64,000 nt of DNA from Planctomycetota bacterium (GTDB lineage: Bacteria > Planctomycetota > Phycisphaerae > Phycisphaerales > Phycisphaeraceae). The notes below the pieces were generated by a model. The model did no database searches and was not told the origin of the DNA. It saw nothing but the letters and a program-made list of their open reading frames with translations. This document shows, piece by piece, positions 17,212-26,473 of this stretch (positions are counted from its first letter, which is position 1; the number at the start of each line of letters is the position of its first letter). The DNA lies in assembly GCA_024279865.1 (NCBI GenBank), contig JAJRRC010000008.1, forward strand, positions 20,767-84,766, written 5' to 3'. The position numbers were made by a program, and so were the translations under genes.

Positions 17212-18663
17212 ATGGCCACCGATCTTATCGGTGATAACCAGATGAAAGTTGTTTTAGATGCAGATCTTGCCTCTGCTCAACTGATTATCCCGGTCTCATT
17301 TATAACGGACCCCATGGCCAAACAGGCTTGTCATGCCTGTTTGCGGGAATATGGCGTTGAACTGACTGAATCGGTCGTTGGGGCGGTGGATCAGCTTTTA
17401 ACTCAGTCCGGTGATGACAAAGGCTTTTGCCGTGCGGTGGTGGCTCAGGCGCAGTTACCTGTTCATGGCACCGACGGCCGCATTCAATGGCTTATCGGCC
17501 AGCCCAAGGCCGAAGATGTCGAAGATGCTAACACCCCAGATGGCAGCGACCAGTCTCACAACTATTACGAAGACAGCGTTTATCTCACCGTGACCAAAGA
17601 TCAGGTCGTCGCTCATATCGATGATCCGGTTCTGGGTGTGGATGGCCGCGACGTCACAGGTAAAACCATTCCCGCCAAAAGTGGCCGTCCTTGTGAAATG
17701 ACCTTTGATGACACGCTTTTTAAGGACGCCAAGGGCAATCTGATTGCTCAAAAAGAGGGCGTATTGGTCCGGTCTGCCGAGTCTGTGTGTATTCGTCAGT
17801 TAATCGAAGTGAAAGAATACGTCGATTTTTCCACAGGGAATATTGATTTTACCGGGGATGTGTTGGTGCATGAAGGCGTCCGCGACTGCTTTATCATCAA
17901 GGCCGACGGCAATGTGGAAGTCAAAGGTTTGATTGAAGCAGCGACCATTGAAAGTGGCGGCGATCTGCGTGCCCTCGGTGGAATGGCTGGCCGCGAACGT
18001 GGGACGGTCCATGTCGGCGGTTCTCTTCATGCTAAGTATCTTGACAATGTCTATGGCGACATCGAACGCAATCTCTGCGTGCAGCGTGAAGTGATCAACT
18101 GCGAATTAATGACCCATGGGGATATTGATTCACCATCGGGCTCGCTCATCGGCGGTCAACATACCGTGGCAGGCAAAATCACAGTCGAAACCATCGGCAG
18201 CCCTGCTGATGTGCGGACCAAACTGATCATTGGATCGGTTCCCAAGTTGGACCCGATTGTTGAACAGCTCGAACCCTTTATTCAAAATCTGGAAGAAAAA
18301 CGGCTGAAATTTGCAACTGAGCAACATGCAATCAGCCAAAGCGGCAAGAATATTCCTGCGGACCTCAAAGAACGCCAAACCGAATTGATGTTTGAACTGA
18401 TGAATATTGATACGCCTTTGCAGAAAGCCAAGGATGCTATTTTTCGCGTTCAAACCATGGCCGATCAGGCGCGTACCGTGCATGTCACCGTTTCCAAAAT
18501 GCTCTTTGCCGGGACCGTCTTGGTTGTGCAAAACGTTGGGTTCAAAGTTCGCACGGATTTGCGTGGCCCCGTGACGATTCTCAAAGAAAATGGGGATGTC
18601 GTCTATCGGCAAAATGACAAATCTAAAATGCTGGCGACCCTCAGTGATAACGTCAATGTTTGA
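17212..18663 (+). CDS. FapA (DUF342) family beta-helix protein
   Basis: 483 aa. The middle of the protein has the FapA signature: VLGVDGRDVTGKTIPAKSG, then a beta-helix of short turns (IDFTGDVLVHEGVRDCF, GNVEVKGLIEAATIESGGDL, GTVHVGGSLHAKYLDN) and a C-terminal coiled-coil of about residues 345-420. FapA in Vibrio works with a phosphate-specific transport/chemotaxis-linked regulation, and DUF342 proteins often sit by chemotaxis genes; the function here is unknown. The ATG has AGAGGTGAG about 5 bases upstream. Nothing looks truncated. Confidence 0.85.
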   Translation: MATDLIGDNQMKVVLDADLASAQLIIPVSFITDPMAKQACHACLREYGVELTESVVGAVDQLLTQSGDDKGFCRAVVAQAQLPVHGTDGRIQWLIGQPKAEDVEDANTPDGSDQSHNYYEDSVYLTVTKDQVVAHIDDPVLGVDGRDVTGKTIPAKSGRPCEMTFDDTLFKDAKGNLIAQKEGVLVRSAESVCIRQLIEVKEYVDFSTGNIDFTGDVLVHEGVRDCFIIKADGNVEVKGLIEAATIESGGDLRALGGMAGRERGTVHVGGSLHAKYLDNVYGDIERNLCVQREVINCELMTHGDIDSPSGSLIGGQHTVAGKITVETIGSPADVRTKLIIGSVPKLDPIVEQLEPFIQNLEEKRLKFATEQHAISQSGKNIPADLKERQTELMFELMNIDTPLQKAKDAIFRVQTMADQARTVHVTVSKMLFAGTVLVVQNVGFKVRTDLRGPVTILKENGDVVYRQNDKSKMLATLSDNVNV

Positions 18664-18778
18664 TATGGGTAAAGATCCTGTATGCGTCTGGACTTCCCGT
18701 CTCACACAGCCCTTTTAAATTCGGAGTGTTTAAAGCAATGCTTGAACCGTAAGCGGTCCGGGCGTATCATCTTAATTG

Positions 18779-18970
18779 ATGAATCGTTTGGTATCCATTT
18801 TGGTTTTACTATGGCTTGGCATCGCGCAGATCCCAGTGGCTTGGGCGCAGGATGAAATTGATAGCGCCCCGCAACGCAGTTATGGCTTTGGCTTGTTTGT
18901 GGCGTTCTTGTTTGTGGCCATGGTCTTTATCGTCAGTGTTTGGAGTTCCAAGCGATCCCATCAGGACTAG
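18779..18970 (+). CDS. Small membrane protein, function unknown
   Basis: 63 aa. It has a likely signal peptide (RLVSILVLLWLGIAQIPVAWAQ) and a second hydrophobic segment (GFGLFVAFLFVAMVFIVSVW) with a short basic tail SSKRSHQD. No ribosome-binding site is clear. It precedes the operon-like run of small membrane proteins and the ExbB/ExbD genes on the same strand. Similar short proteins often lie upstream of such operons in planctomycetes, but I cannot name a family. Confidence 0.55.
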   Translation: MNRLVSILVLLWLGIAQIPVAWAQDEIDSAPQRSYGFGLFVAFLFVAMVFIVSVWSSKRSHQD

Positions 18971-19222
18971 AGCACCGAACATTCAGGTATAGCGGCTTGG
19001 TGATCCGTGATCGCCTTGGCAACCTCGTTCATGTCGTTTCCCCAGTTGCAAGGCCGCTAGAAATGACCGTTAAACGCATTAAAAACCGCAACTTGCCCCA
19101 GGGCTCATGTGTTTAACCAAGTAGTCTCTCCTTGTGGAACCTGATTTGCCATTTCCCCGATTTGGATGGTTCCCTTGGCTTTTTAGAAATTTTTTCAGCT
19201 CTCAGAAATAGGAGATCGACGC

Positions 19223-19501
19223 ATGACCAAACGCTCCTTACCCGCATTGATTGCGATGAACGTGGTATTGCTATTGGCCTTGGTACTGATTTCATTGGCC
19301 CCAGCCCCAGCCATCGGCCAGGGGTTTGCCTCAGCACGCTATGTCATGGTCGCAGGACCGACCACCGGCCGAACAAAGCAGGATGTGATTTATATCATTG
19401 AAATGAATACCACCCGGGTTGTGGCTGCTTTTTACAATGCCTCGGACAACACCTGGCAGGTGATTGACGGCACAAGCATGCTTGGTGCCATTCGCCGCTA
19501 G
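19223..19501 (+). CDS. Small exported or membrane-anchored protein, function unknown
   Basis: 92 aa. An N-terminal hydrophobic stretch (ALIAMNVVLLLALVLISLAPAPAIG) is a signal peptide or anchor. The remaining 60 residues, including VAGPTTGRTKQDVIYIIEMN and VVAAFYNASDN, look like a small beta-rich domain. AGGAG 8 bases upstream supports the ATG. It is 34 bases before the next small membrane gene and upstream of exbB, so probably belongs to the same operon. No family recognised. Confidence 0.75.
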   Translation: MTKRSLPALIAMNVVLLLALVLISLAPAPAIGQGFASARYVMVAGPTTGRTKQDVIYIIEMNTTRVVAAFYNASDNTWQVIDGTSMLGAIRR

Positions 19502-19535
19502 AACAACCCATACCAATAGACGAAGGGATTTTGCC

Positions 19536-19865
19536 ATGGATCGTACCCAACTAGCCTGCTACGGATTGCTTGCTTCAGCTTTTGTGCTGGGAGCTCTTTT
19601 ACTCGTCCAACTCCAACATCGCAGTCTCACACAAGAGGCCAATGCCGCGATGGCGATGACCTCTGGCTCGGTCACTGCCATGACCGCGAGAACCCGGACC
19701 AATGAAGAATCGCTCTTCATTCTTGAAAGTTCCGCTCAGCGGCTGTTGATTTATCGAACCGATATCAGTCGAAACCAGCTTCGTCTGATGCAGAACATCA
19801 ATCTGGCGAATATCTTCGGGGATATCTCCCGTGGTAGTGGCAGTAGCCGACGAACCTCTCGCTAA
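19536..19865 (+). CDS. Single-pass membrane protein, function unknown
   Basis: 109 aa. One N-terminal transmembrane segment (YGLLASAFVLGALLLVQLQ) followed by a soluble part rich in Ser/Thr/Arg and ending SRGSGSSRRTSR. The ATG is within a frame that opens earlier, and GAAGGGA lies about 8 bases upstream. Part of the small-protein run before exbB. No family recognised. Confidence 0.7.
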   Translation: MDRTQLACYGLLASAFVLGALLLVQLQHRSLTQEANAAMAMTSGSVTAMTARTRTNEESLFILESSAQRLLIYRTDISRNQLRLMQNINLANIFGDISRGSGSSRRTSR

Positions 19866-20124
19866 GGCTGATGAAACCAATTCTCGAGAGACTTTTTTGC
19901 GGCGCTTTAGAGCGTTGTATCGCTATTGTGGCGCGTTGAGAGACGCGCACCGTGTCATTTTTTGAAGCTCGGGGGACTCCACTGGGAGATTTTTTCGGGG
20001 GGGCTTTGTTGCAAGGTCCGGTTGGGGCCTTAAAATGGTTCGCGGCAAGATGGCTGATGGGTTCCTTGTTCTTTGAAACATCCCACTTAGCTGTGAAGCG
20101 AATTCCCCAATGAGGTAACACATC

Positions 20125-20892
20125 ATGATGAATCGTAAATTGAGTCGTTGGCATCCTGTCACATGGGCAGCTGGAATGATGGGCTTGTTTTTATTCTGCG
20201 TGGGCCCTGGCGTGCTGATGGCGCAGGCAGCAGAAGGCAATGTGGCGGTGGACCCCGCGACTGGACAAGGGCCTACGATGATGGCCTTGTTCAACACCAG
20301 TCCCACGATCAACGGGATTATTATGTTGTTGTCGATTATTGCTTTGTTGTTGTTCTTGTTTTTTCTGGTGACGGTGAACAGCTCGACGATGGCGCCCCAT
20401 CAGTTGGTGGACAATATCAACAAGTTGGTGTTGGATCGTAAATACGACGAGGCTGCGAAGCTTTGCCGTTCGAACGACAAAGTGTTCATCGCCAGTGTGA
20501 TTCAGCGTTGCGTGGAAAACGCAGGCAAGCAACATTCTGTCATCATGGACATGGTGGACACCGAAGGTCGCCGTCGCGCGGAAATTCTTTGGAACCGAAT
20601 TAGTTATCTCGCAGACATCGCCAACGTCGCCCCCATGCTGGGTCTGCTCGGCACGGTGGTGGGCATGATCCATGCCTTCTTCGCAATGAAATTTGAATCC
20701 CTCAGTGCCGAGTCAGGCATGTTGACCAGCAGCATCGGTGCAGCCATGGCAACCACCATGTTTGGTCTGTCGGTGGGTATTTTGGCGACTGTGTTTTATT
20801 CCTTAGTCAAAGCACGCGTGACCAAGAACCTGGCCGTCGCGGAGCAGGTCGTTCATACCATTGCTGACCACATCAAGCGGGGTGACGCATGA
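20125..20892 (+). CDS. exbB: MotA/TolQ/ExbB family proton channel protein
   Basis: 255 aa. A long N-terminal leader (WAAGMMGLFLFCVGPGVLMAQA) is followed by three membrane helices at about 55-75, 165-190 and 205-235. The family core is seen in IANVAPMLGLLGTVVGMIHAF and GAAMATTMFGLSVGILATVF. With ExbD it forms an inner-membrane channel that turns proton motive force into mechanical work on a periplasmic partner. GAGGT 8 bases upstream supports the ATG. It overlaps exbD by four bases (ATGA). In a Ton or Tol system a TonB or TolA would follow; here a TPR protein and a von Willebrand protein do. Confidence 0.93.
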   Translation: MMNRKLSRWHPVTWAAGMMGLFLFCVGPGVLMAQAAEGNVAVDPATGQGPTMMALFNTSPTINGIIMLLSIIALLLFLFFLVTVNSSTMAPHQLVDNINKLVLDRKYDEAAKLCRSNDKVFIASVIQRCVENAGKQHSVIMDMVDTEGRRRAEILWNRISYLADIANVAPMLGLLGTVVGMIHAFFAMKFESLSAESGMLTSSIGAAMATTMFGLSVGILATVFYSLVKARVTKNLAVAEQVVHTIADHIKRGDA

Positions 20893-21311
20893 GTTTCGCC
20901 GCTGAAAGTCGTGATCGCGGGCGACCGGTTCTGCCTTTGGCGGGGATGGTGGATATTTTGTTTCTGTTGTTGGTCTTTTTTATGACCGCCTCGGCCTTTC
21001 GCCAGCAGGAACGACAAATCGACGTCTCCGTTCCCGATACGCAGACGGCCGTCCAGTCACAATCCAAAACCCCCATTGTTCTAACCTTGACCGCCAACGG
21101 CGAGATCTTTATCGGTGACCGTCAGTACACCTTTGACGCACTAGGCCAAATGCTGACCAAACTCGCCAAGCAGTTCCCTGATGAAGTGGTGCTGGTACGC
21201 GGGGACAAAGCCAGTAGCTTTGGCTTGGCGGTGCGGGTCATGGACATGGCACGGGCTGCAGGGCTGTACAACATCAGCATTGCAACGACCAAACTCCAAA
21301 GCGAGCTTTAA
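20889..21311 (+). CDS. exbD: ExbD/TolR family biopolymer transport protein
   Basis: 140 aa. One N-terminal membrane helix, LAGMVDILFLLLVFFMTASAF, with the conserved channel aspartate in MVDILF, then a periplasmic domain with the typical end VLVRGDKASSFGLAVRVMDMARAAGL. Translationally coupled to exbB by ATGA. Pairs with ExbB to form the proton channel. Confidence 0.93.
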   Translation: MSFAAESRDRGRPVLPLAGMVDILFLLLVFFMTASAFRQQERQIDVSVPDTQTAVQSQSKTPIVLTLTANGEIFIGDRQYTFDALGQMLTKLAKQFPDEVVLVRGDKASSFGLAVRVMDMARAAGLYNISIATTKLQSEL

Positions 21312-21315
21312 TTTG

Positions 21316-23871
21316 GTGAACTTCCCCTTTACGACTGTGAAAAGCTCAGGCTTGCGTTTGAAAAACGTGGGTCTGTTCTTGTTGATGATGGTTTCGGTGC
21401 TGGCGTTTTCTCCAGATACGGCAGTTGCTCAAAACTCCGTTGCTCATCAGCAATTTGTTTTTGCGTACCGCCTGCTTCAACGCCAGGAACACAAGCTTGC
21501 CGCAGAGGCTTTTGATGAATACCTTTCTCGTTTTCCCAAAGATGAAAAGTATTCCGATGCCCTGTACTACCGGGCGTTGCTTGCTCGGACCGTGGGTCAC
21601 AACCGAGAGGCATTGGGTTATCTGGGCAAAGCGCTTGCTCCCAAGCATGTGCCTGACCATGCGGTGTTGTTTCTCAAGGGACAGATTTACAGTGATCTGT
21701 CAATGCATGACCGAGCGGTGCAGACGCTGGAAATGATTGACTTGCAGACGCTGGATTCAGATACGCGAGCTTCGATTTATTATCTGCGGGGCAAATCGTA
21801 TCGTGGGTTGAAGAACTTGCCTGCCGCGGTGACCCAGCTCAAGGAAGTCATCAAAATTGATTCGAGTTTGCGTCCGCGGGCGATGCTGGACATGGCCCGG
21901 ATTCAAGTGCTGCTCAAACTTCCAGCCGATGCGTTGGAAACGCTCAAGGATTGTTTGAAACTCAACAACCCTGTGGTTTCTGCCGAGGCTGCGAGGCTTG
22001 CGGGCGATTTGGCGTTTCAGATGAAAATGTATCCTGCTGCGTTGGGGTATTACCAGACCATTTTAACGCAGTACACCGCCTCGCCCCATTTAAGCTCTGC
22101 GATTGTTGGCTCGCTCTGGTCCCAGTTTGAACAAAAGCAGTACAGCCAGGTCCTGGCGACTTTTGAGCAATACAAAAAAAATCTGGATGCAGCCAGCCGC
22201 GTGACCGGTTGGTATTTAGCGGGTGCCAGTCAACAGGAAATGGGTCGTCACGATCAAGCGGTGGCACTGTTTGGCGCTATTTTGGCAGCGGCCTCTGGCT
22301 CGGACATTGAAGACAAGGTGTTGTATCGTTTTGCAGCGAGTCAGTTTGAAACCGCTCAATTCAGTGGCATGAACCGAACGATTGCCAAGTTGCGTCGGGC
22401 CTTTCCCGATTCACCCCGTTTGGCTGATGCAGGTTTTCTCATGGCCTCGGCTGCTTTGAAGCAGGGCGACACCGCCACCGCCGCTGCTCGGTTTACAGCG
22501 ATGGTCGATACCGGTCAGCGTCATCCGTATTACACCCAGTCCTTGCTCCAGCGTGGCCGTCTGTATGAAACCACCGGCAAGTTCGAGCCTGCCGTCGCAG
22601 ACTATCAAGCCTATGTCGCAGCCTATCCCACTGCTGAAAATCAGGTCAAACTCGCCGCCAGTACCGTTTGGCAGGCAATTTTGCGATTGGTGGATTTGAA
22701 TTATCAGTTACGCCATTTCGAGGCTGCCGACCAAGTAGCCGCCAAGTTGTTGGCTGTGGACAAGCTCGATCCATTGCTCGAAGCAGAGGGCTTGTACCGT
22801 CGTGCGTTGGCTCAAATTCGTCTCAAGCAATTTGAAGTCGCCTCCGCGTCCTTGACCACCTTGCTGACCAAGCACCCAGAGAACCATTATCGTGCCGATG
22901 CGACGTATTATCGTGGTCTGCTGGGTTTGTCTCTGAAGAAGTCTGCCGAGGCGTTGGCTGATTTTCAGGCTGCCGCCAGCTCAGATAAGTTGGCTGAGCC
23001 TTTGAAAATCAACGCCCTGCGTTTGGCTGCGATGTTGTTACGCAAAAACGAGCAGACGGAATTGGCTTTTGAAACCTTGGCCCGTCTGGAAAAATTAGTG
23101 GCCCGCACCGGTCTTGGCGCTGAAGAGTTAATTTGGGTGGGGGGATATTATATTGACAAAGCCAAGCCTGATGACGCATTGGGTTATTTAATGCCTGTGC
23201 TTGAAGCGAAGGTGGATTCGAGTCGTTATCAGTTATCCGAAGCGATGATGCTTGCCGCGGGTGCTTTGCGGACCAAAGGCCAGCTTGACCGGGCGATTGA
23301 CGCGTTTAGCGAAGTGGTTTCGATGAGTCAGGGGCATGGTTATCAAGCTCGGTTAGAGCTTGCGAAAACTTTGGCGGTGGCAAAGCGTTTTGATGAAGCG
23401 GTTGATGAATACGAAGGCCTCATTGCTGCTGAGCAGACCAAGGTCGCTGCGAGAGCTTTGTTTGAGCTGGGTCAGTTGCATCGTTTGCTGGTTCAGAATT
23501 CTTTGCGAGAAAGTGATGCGATTGCTGCCCAGCAGCAGCGTGACGCTGCGGTGAAATCGTTTAAGCGTTTGGTGTTGTTGTTTTCTTTCCCCGAAATTTC
23601 GCCGTTGCCTCAGTTAAGTCAAATTGAGATTGCGGAGTTGGCCTCTGAAAGTGACACGCCTGAGGATGCCCGGGGGGTTTTTGCGGAATTGATTGAGCAG
23701 TATCCGGACACGCCTTATGCGACTTATGCGACGGCTGTGGTGGCGATGATGGACAGTCGCAAGATCGTGGCGACGGGCTTGCTTAAAAAAGTTCGTGATG
23801 CCAAAGAGATCGATCCCCAGTTGGCTCAGCGGGTCGCCAATCACCTTAAGGTGCTGGGAGGTGGCCGATGA
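21316..23871 (+). CDS. Exported tetratricopeptide-repeat protein
   Basis: 851 aa from GTG at 21316 (TTG at 21313 is equally possible), placed right after the exbD stop. A leader sequence (LKNVGLFLLMMVSVLAF, ending AVAQ) sends it to the periplasm. The rest is built of TPR-like helical pairs, for example ALYYRALLARTVGHNREAL, AVLFLKGQIYSDL, ALAQIRLKQFEVASASL and ATYYRGLLGLSLKKSAEAL. It is encoded between exbD and the von Willebrand gene and overlaps the latter by four bases, so it is probably a periplasmic scaffold of the same machine. Partners are inferred from order only. Confidence 0.85.
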   Translation: MNFPFTTVKSSGLRLKNVGLFLLMMVSVLAFSPDTAVAQNSVAHQQFVFAYRLLQRQEHKLAAEAFDEYLSRFPKDEKYSDALYYRALLARTVGHNREALGYLGKALAPKHVPDHAVLFLKGQIYSDLSMHDRAVQTLEMIDLQTLDSDTRASIYYLRGKSYRGLKNLPAAVTQLKEVIKIDSSLRPRAMLDMARIQVLLKLPADALETLKDCLKLNNPVVSAEAARLAGDLAFQMKMYPAALGYYQTILTQYTASPHLSSAIVGSLWSQFEQKQYSQVLATFEQYKKNLDAASRVTGWYLAGASQQEMGRHDQAVALFGAILAAASGSDIEDKVLYRFAASQFETAQFSGMNRTIAKLRRAFPDSPRLADAGFLMASAALKQGDTATAAARFTAMVDTGQRHPYYTQSLLQRGRLYETTGKFEPAVADYQAYVAAYPTAENQVKLAASTVWQAILRLVDLNYQLRHFEAADQVAAKLLAVDKLDPLLEAEGLYRRALAQIRLKQFEVASASLTTLLTKHPENHYRADATYYRGLLGLSLKKSAEALADFQAAASSDKLAEPLKINALRLAAMLLRKNEQTELAFETLARLEKLVARTGLGAEELIWVGGYYIDKAKPDDALGYLMPVLEAKVDSSRYQLSEAMMLAAGALRTKGQLDRAIDAFSEVVSMSQGHGYQARLELAKTLAVAKRFDEAVDEYEGLIAAEQTKVAARALFELGQLHRLLVQNSLRESDAIAAQQQRDAAVKSFKRLVLLFSFPEISPLPQLSQIEIAELASESDTPEDARGVFAELIEQYPDTPYATYATAVVAMMDSRKIVATGLLKKVRDAKEIDPQLAQRVANHLKVLGGGR

Positions 23872-25661
23872 GTCAGGCACGAGCATTTTCCATGGCAAAC
23901 CACGCCCGTTTGCTTTTTACTGTCGCGGCAGCGTTGAGTTTGATGGTTCATTTGGGTTTGGCTTGGCAGTATGCAGACGAATCATTTATTTGGATGGACC
24001 CCAACAAGCTTGGCCAGGAGCAGGAATTGTTTTTGGTCAACCGTGCGCCTCAACAGGACATGGTGGTGGATGAGCCTTTGGATGCGACGGATATTTCTTC
24101 AGAGGATGCCGGGGCTGACAAGCCCACAGACATGGCTCTGTTGAGTCTCGCGTTGTTGGATGACACGCCGCCGAAGGCTCCAACCCAGCAAACCCCAGGC
24201 GAACCAGAACTTCGCCAGATGGTCGATAGCCGCGCGGTTGAAGATTTGAGTTTGATGCCAGCAGGCTTGCCTGAGGTGAATTTGCCTCAATCTGTTCAGC
24301 GTGCCATGGCAGTGCAATTGCCGTTGGAAGTGAAGTTTAATACGTTGCCTGTGGGCGGCGGTACGGGTGACGGTGATGGCCGAAACAGTCTTGCAGTGGC
24401 ATCAGGCAACGCACGGGGGATTCTGCTTGGCAGTGGCCTCGTCAGCGGTTGGGCTCCCAAGCCCCGCGCGTTAAAGCCCCCCGAATTTGCTGAACGCAGA
24501 TTGGTGACGGTGGACAAGGTAACCCTTGATGTGCCTTTGGAAATGCCCGCGGTTGATTTTACCGAATTGGCCATGAGCGGAGCGACCAAGGTTAACATCC
24601 CTGAGAAACTCGATCACGATTTTGATTACCACATCACACGTTATTTGCCCACGGCCAATCAGAACGCCGGTTGGTTTACGCGTGGCACTGCGGGAGTCGA
24701 TGACCGGGGTTATTTTCAGGTGGACATTGTGCCTCGCAAGTCGCTCAAGCGTTTGCCGACGATGCCCAAGGATGTTGTGATTCTGATCGATACTTCAGGC
24801 AGTGTGCCTCAAACATGGGTCGACCAAGTGGTCCGAGGGGTGCGCGACAGTCTGAGTACCCTGGGCAAGGATGACCGATTTAACATCGTCTTTTTCAATG
24901 AAAACCCAGTCTTCTTTAGTTCCAGCCAGATTCAACCTGCCACCGAAGAAAACCTTGCCAAAGCAAGGTTGTTCTTGAAAGATCGAAAGTCCAAAGGCTA
25001 CACCGATGTGAACCATGCGCTGACCCGTTTGTTGGTGAGAGACCTGGAAGTCGCCCGTGTGTACAACATGATCATGATCTCCGACGGCCGCCCGACGCGT
25101 GGCGTGATGGATACCCGTGAATTGATCAACCTCATCACCCGCGACAATGACCTTGTCGCCAGTATCTACTGTGTGGGTGTGTCAGGCAGACAGAATCGAT
25201 CCTTGCTCGAATTCCTGGCTTACCGCAACAAAGGCTTTTGCGTCTTTGCAGAAAATGAAGTCGGCGTCGCACAAGTCATCCGCGACCTGATGAGTCGATT
25301 GCGATACCCCATCATGAAAGATGTGCGGATGAGTCTGCTTGGGATTGATCCTGAAGATGTGTACCCCCGTGAGCTTGCGAATCTGTACCAGGGTGAACGC
25401 TTTGTGGTCTATGGCCGCTTTGATCGCAATCACAAATTCACCATGCGCCTCGTAGGCCACAACGGCCGTCGCGTGTTGGACCTGACGTTTAGCAAGAAGA
25501 TCTCCGATGCTACCCCCGCAGATAAAAAGATGGCCTACGATTGGGCTTTTTGGAAACTGCACCACTTGTACAGTGAAATGTTCCGACGCGGCCACACCGA
25601 TCAGGTCAAAGCGCAAATCGAAGCTCTGAGAAAGCAATACAAACTCAAAACCCTGTATTGA
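23868..25661 (+). CDS. Membrane-anchored von Willebrand factor A domain protein
   Basis: 597 aa. A hydrophobic segment at about 15-33 (LLFTVAAALSLMVHLGLAW) anchors it in the membrane, followed by a long Pro/Asp-rich stretch to about residue 240, a layout like that of TonB/TolA. Residues about 300-480 form a vWA domain: KDVVILIDTSGSVPQTW carries the MIDAS motif DTSGS, and IMISDGRPTRG the later aspartate. The C-terminal 110 residues are a beta-rich domain and a helix. It is the last gene of exbB-exbD-TPR-vWA, overlapping by ATGA. A plausible inference is that it takes the place of TonB as the energised partner. Confidence 0.88.
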   Translation: MSQARAFSMANHARLLFTVAAALSLMVHLGLAWQYADESFIWMDPNKLGQEQELFLVNRAPQQDMVVDEPLDATDISSEDAGADKPTDMALLSLALLDDTPPKAPTQQTPGEPELRQMVDSRAVEDLSLMPAGLPEVNLPQSVQRAMAVQLPLEVKFNTLPVGGGTGDGDGRNSLAVASGNARGILLGSGLVSGWAPKPRALKPPEFAERRLVTVDKVTLDVPLEMPAVDFTELAMSGATKVNIPEKLDHDFDYHITRYLPTANQNAGWFTRGTAGVDDRGYFQVDIVPRKSLKRLPTMPKDVVILIDTSGSVPQTWVDQVVRGVRDSLSTLGKDDRFNIVFFNENPVFFSSSQIQPATEENLAKARLFLKDRKSKGYTDVNHALTRLLVRDLEVARVYNMIMISDGRPTRGVMDTRELINLITRDNDLVASIYCVGVSGRQNRSLLEFLAYRNKGFCVFAENEVGVAQVIRDLMSRLRYPIMKDVRMSLLGIDPEDVYPRELANLYQGERFVVYGRFDRNHKFTMRLVGHNGRRVLDLTFSKKISDATPADKKMAYDWAFWKLHHLYSEMFRRGHTDQVKAQIEALRKQYKLKTLY

Positions 25662-25739
25662 TTTTCCGCTCTTAATGGACCGTTTCTCGCTCAATGCAGA
25701 GAGCTTGTTAAAATGCCTGCTTCACAAAAGGATCTCGTT

Positions 25740-26027
25740 ATGTCTCATGTCAATTCTCCCGAAGTCGGCCAGCACGTGGTGGTGACCCAGCAAATTCCCC
25801 AGTTGAAAAACACATGGACCACCACCGTGACCGGCGAGGTGATTGGCTTAGAGCAACAAAAAACAGGTTCCTGGTTTGTCGATTCTAAAGCTGGCAAGCT
25901 TTGGCTTGACCGTCTGACTTTGAAAAAAGACGATGGCGAAATTGTGACGTTGAATCTGGATCAGTTTTCTCACATTGAAATTTTGCCTGTGGAAGCTTCA
26001 GACCAAGAAGCTGATTCAGAAGTCTAG
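25740..26027 (+). CDS. Small conserved-looking protein, function unknown
   Basis: 95 aa. AAAAGGAT lies 7 bases before the ATG; an ATG nine codons earlier is a second candidate. The sequence (VGQHVVVTQQIPQLKNTWTT, GEVIGLEQQKTGSW, KLWLDRLTLKKDDGE) looks like a small beta-barrel with an acidic tail EASDQEADSEV. Repeated strands and SH3-like spacing suggest a small nucleic-acid or protein-binding domain, but that is only an impression. It is followed closely by the rhodanese gene. Confidence 0.75.
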   Translation: MSHVNSPEVGQHVVVTQQIPQLKNTWTTTVTGEVIGLEQQKTGSWFVDSKAGKLWLDRLTLKKDDGEIVTLNLDQFSHIEILPVEASDQEADSEV

Positions 26028-26056
26028 ATCGTACGGGCCTTGCAAGGGTTTTGTTT

Positions 26057-26443
26057 ATGACATCGTCTCCCGCGCTTGATGAATACGGATTGCCGCCGGG
26101 TTGCCGTTTGCATGAAGATTGGGAAGTGAGTCCCAGACAAGTGCAGGTTATGCGTCAGGCCAAAGAAGATTTTGTGCTCATTGATTGCCGCTTGCCTTGG
26201 GAATATGAACGGGTTCATATTGAGGGGGCTGCCTTACACGTGCTGCAACAGATTCAAGATGAACTCGACGAAATCGTTGAAGATTACACAGGCCAAAAAG
26301 TGGTGGTCTACTGCCATCATGGCCAGCGAAGTTTTCAAATGACCGCTTTTTTAAGACAAGCCGGCCTGACCGATACCTGGTCCATGGCAGGGGGCATTGA
26401 CTTGTGGGCATTGGACATTGAGCCGACAATGCAACGTTATTAA
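26057..26443 (+). CDS. Rhodanese-like domain protein
   Basis: 128 aa, one rhodanese domain. FVLIDCRLPWEYERVHIEGA opens the fold and VVVYCHHGQRSFQMTAFLRQ holds the active-site cysteine in the CHHGQRS loop, which takes up and passes on sulfane sulfur. It ends MAGGIDLWALDI as most single-domain rhodaneses do. The six-residue loop fits sulfurtransferase rather than phosphatase use. 29 bases after the preceding small gene and 30 before the epimerase, so likely one operon. Confidence 0.9.
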   Translation: MTSSPALDEYGLPPGCRLHEDWEVSPRQVQVMRQAKEDFVLIDCRLPWEYERVHIEGAALHVLQQIQDELDEIVEDYTGQKVVVYCHHGQRSFQMTAFLRQAGLTDTWSMAGGIDLWALDIEPTMQRY

Positions 26444-26473
26444 CCAACCTTCGATCAACGGATAGAAACAACC

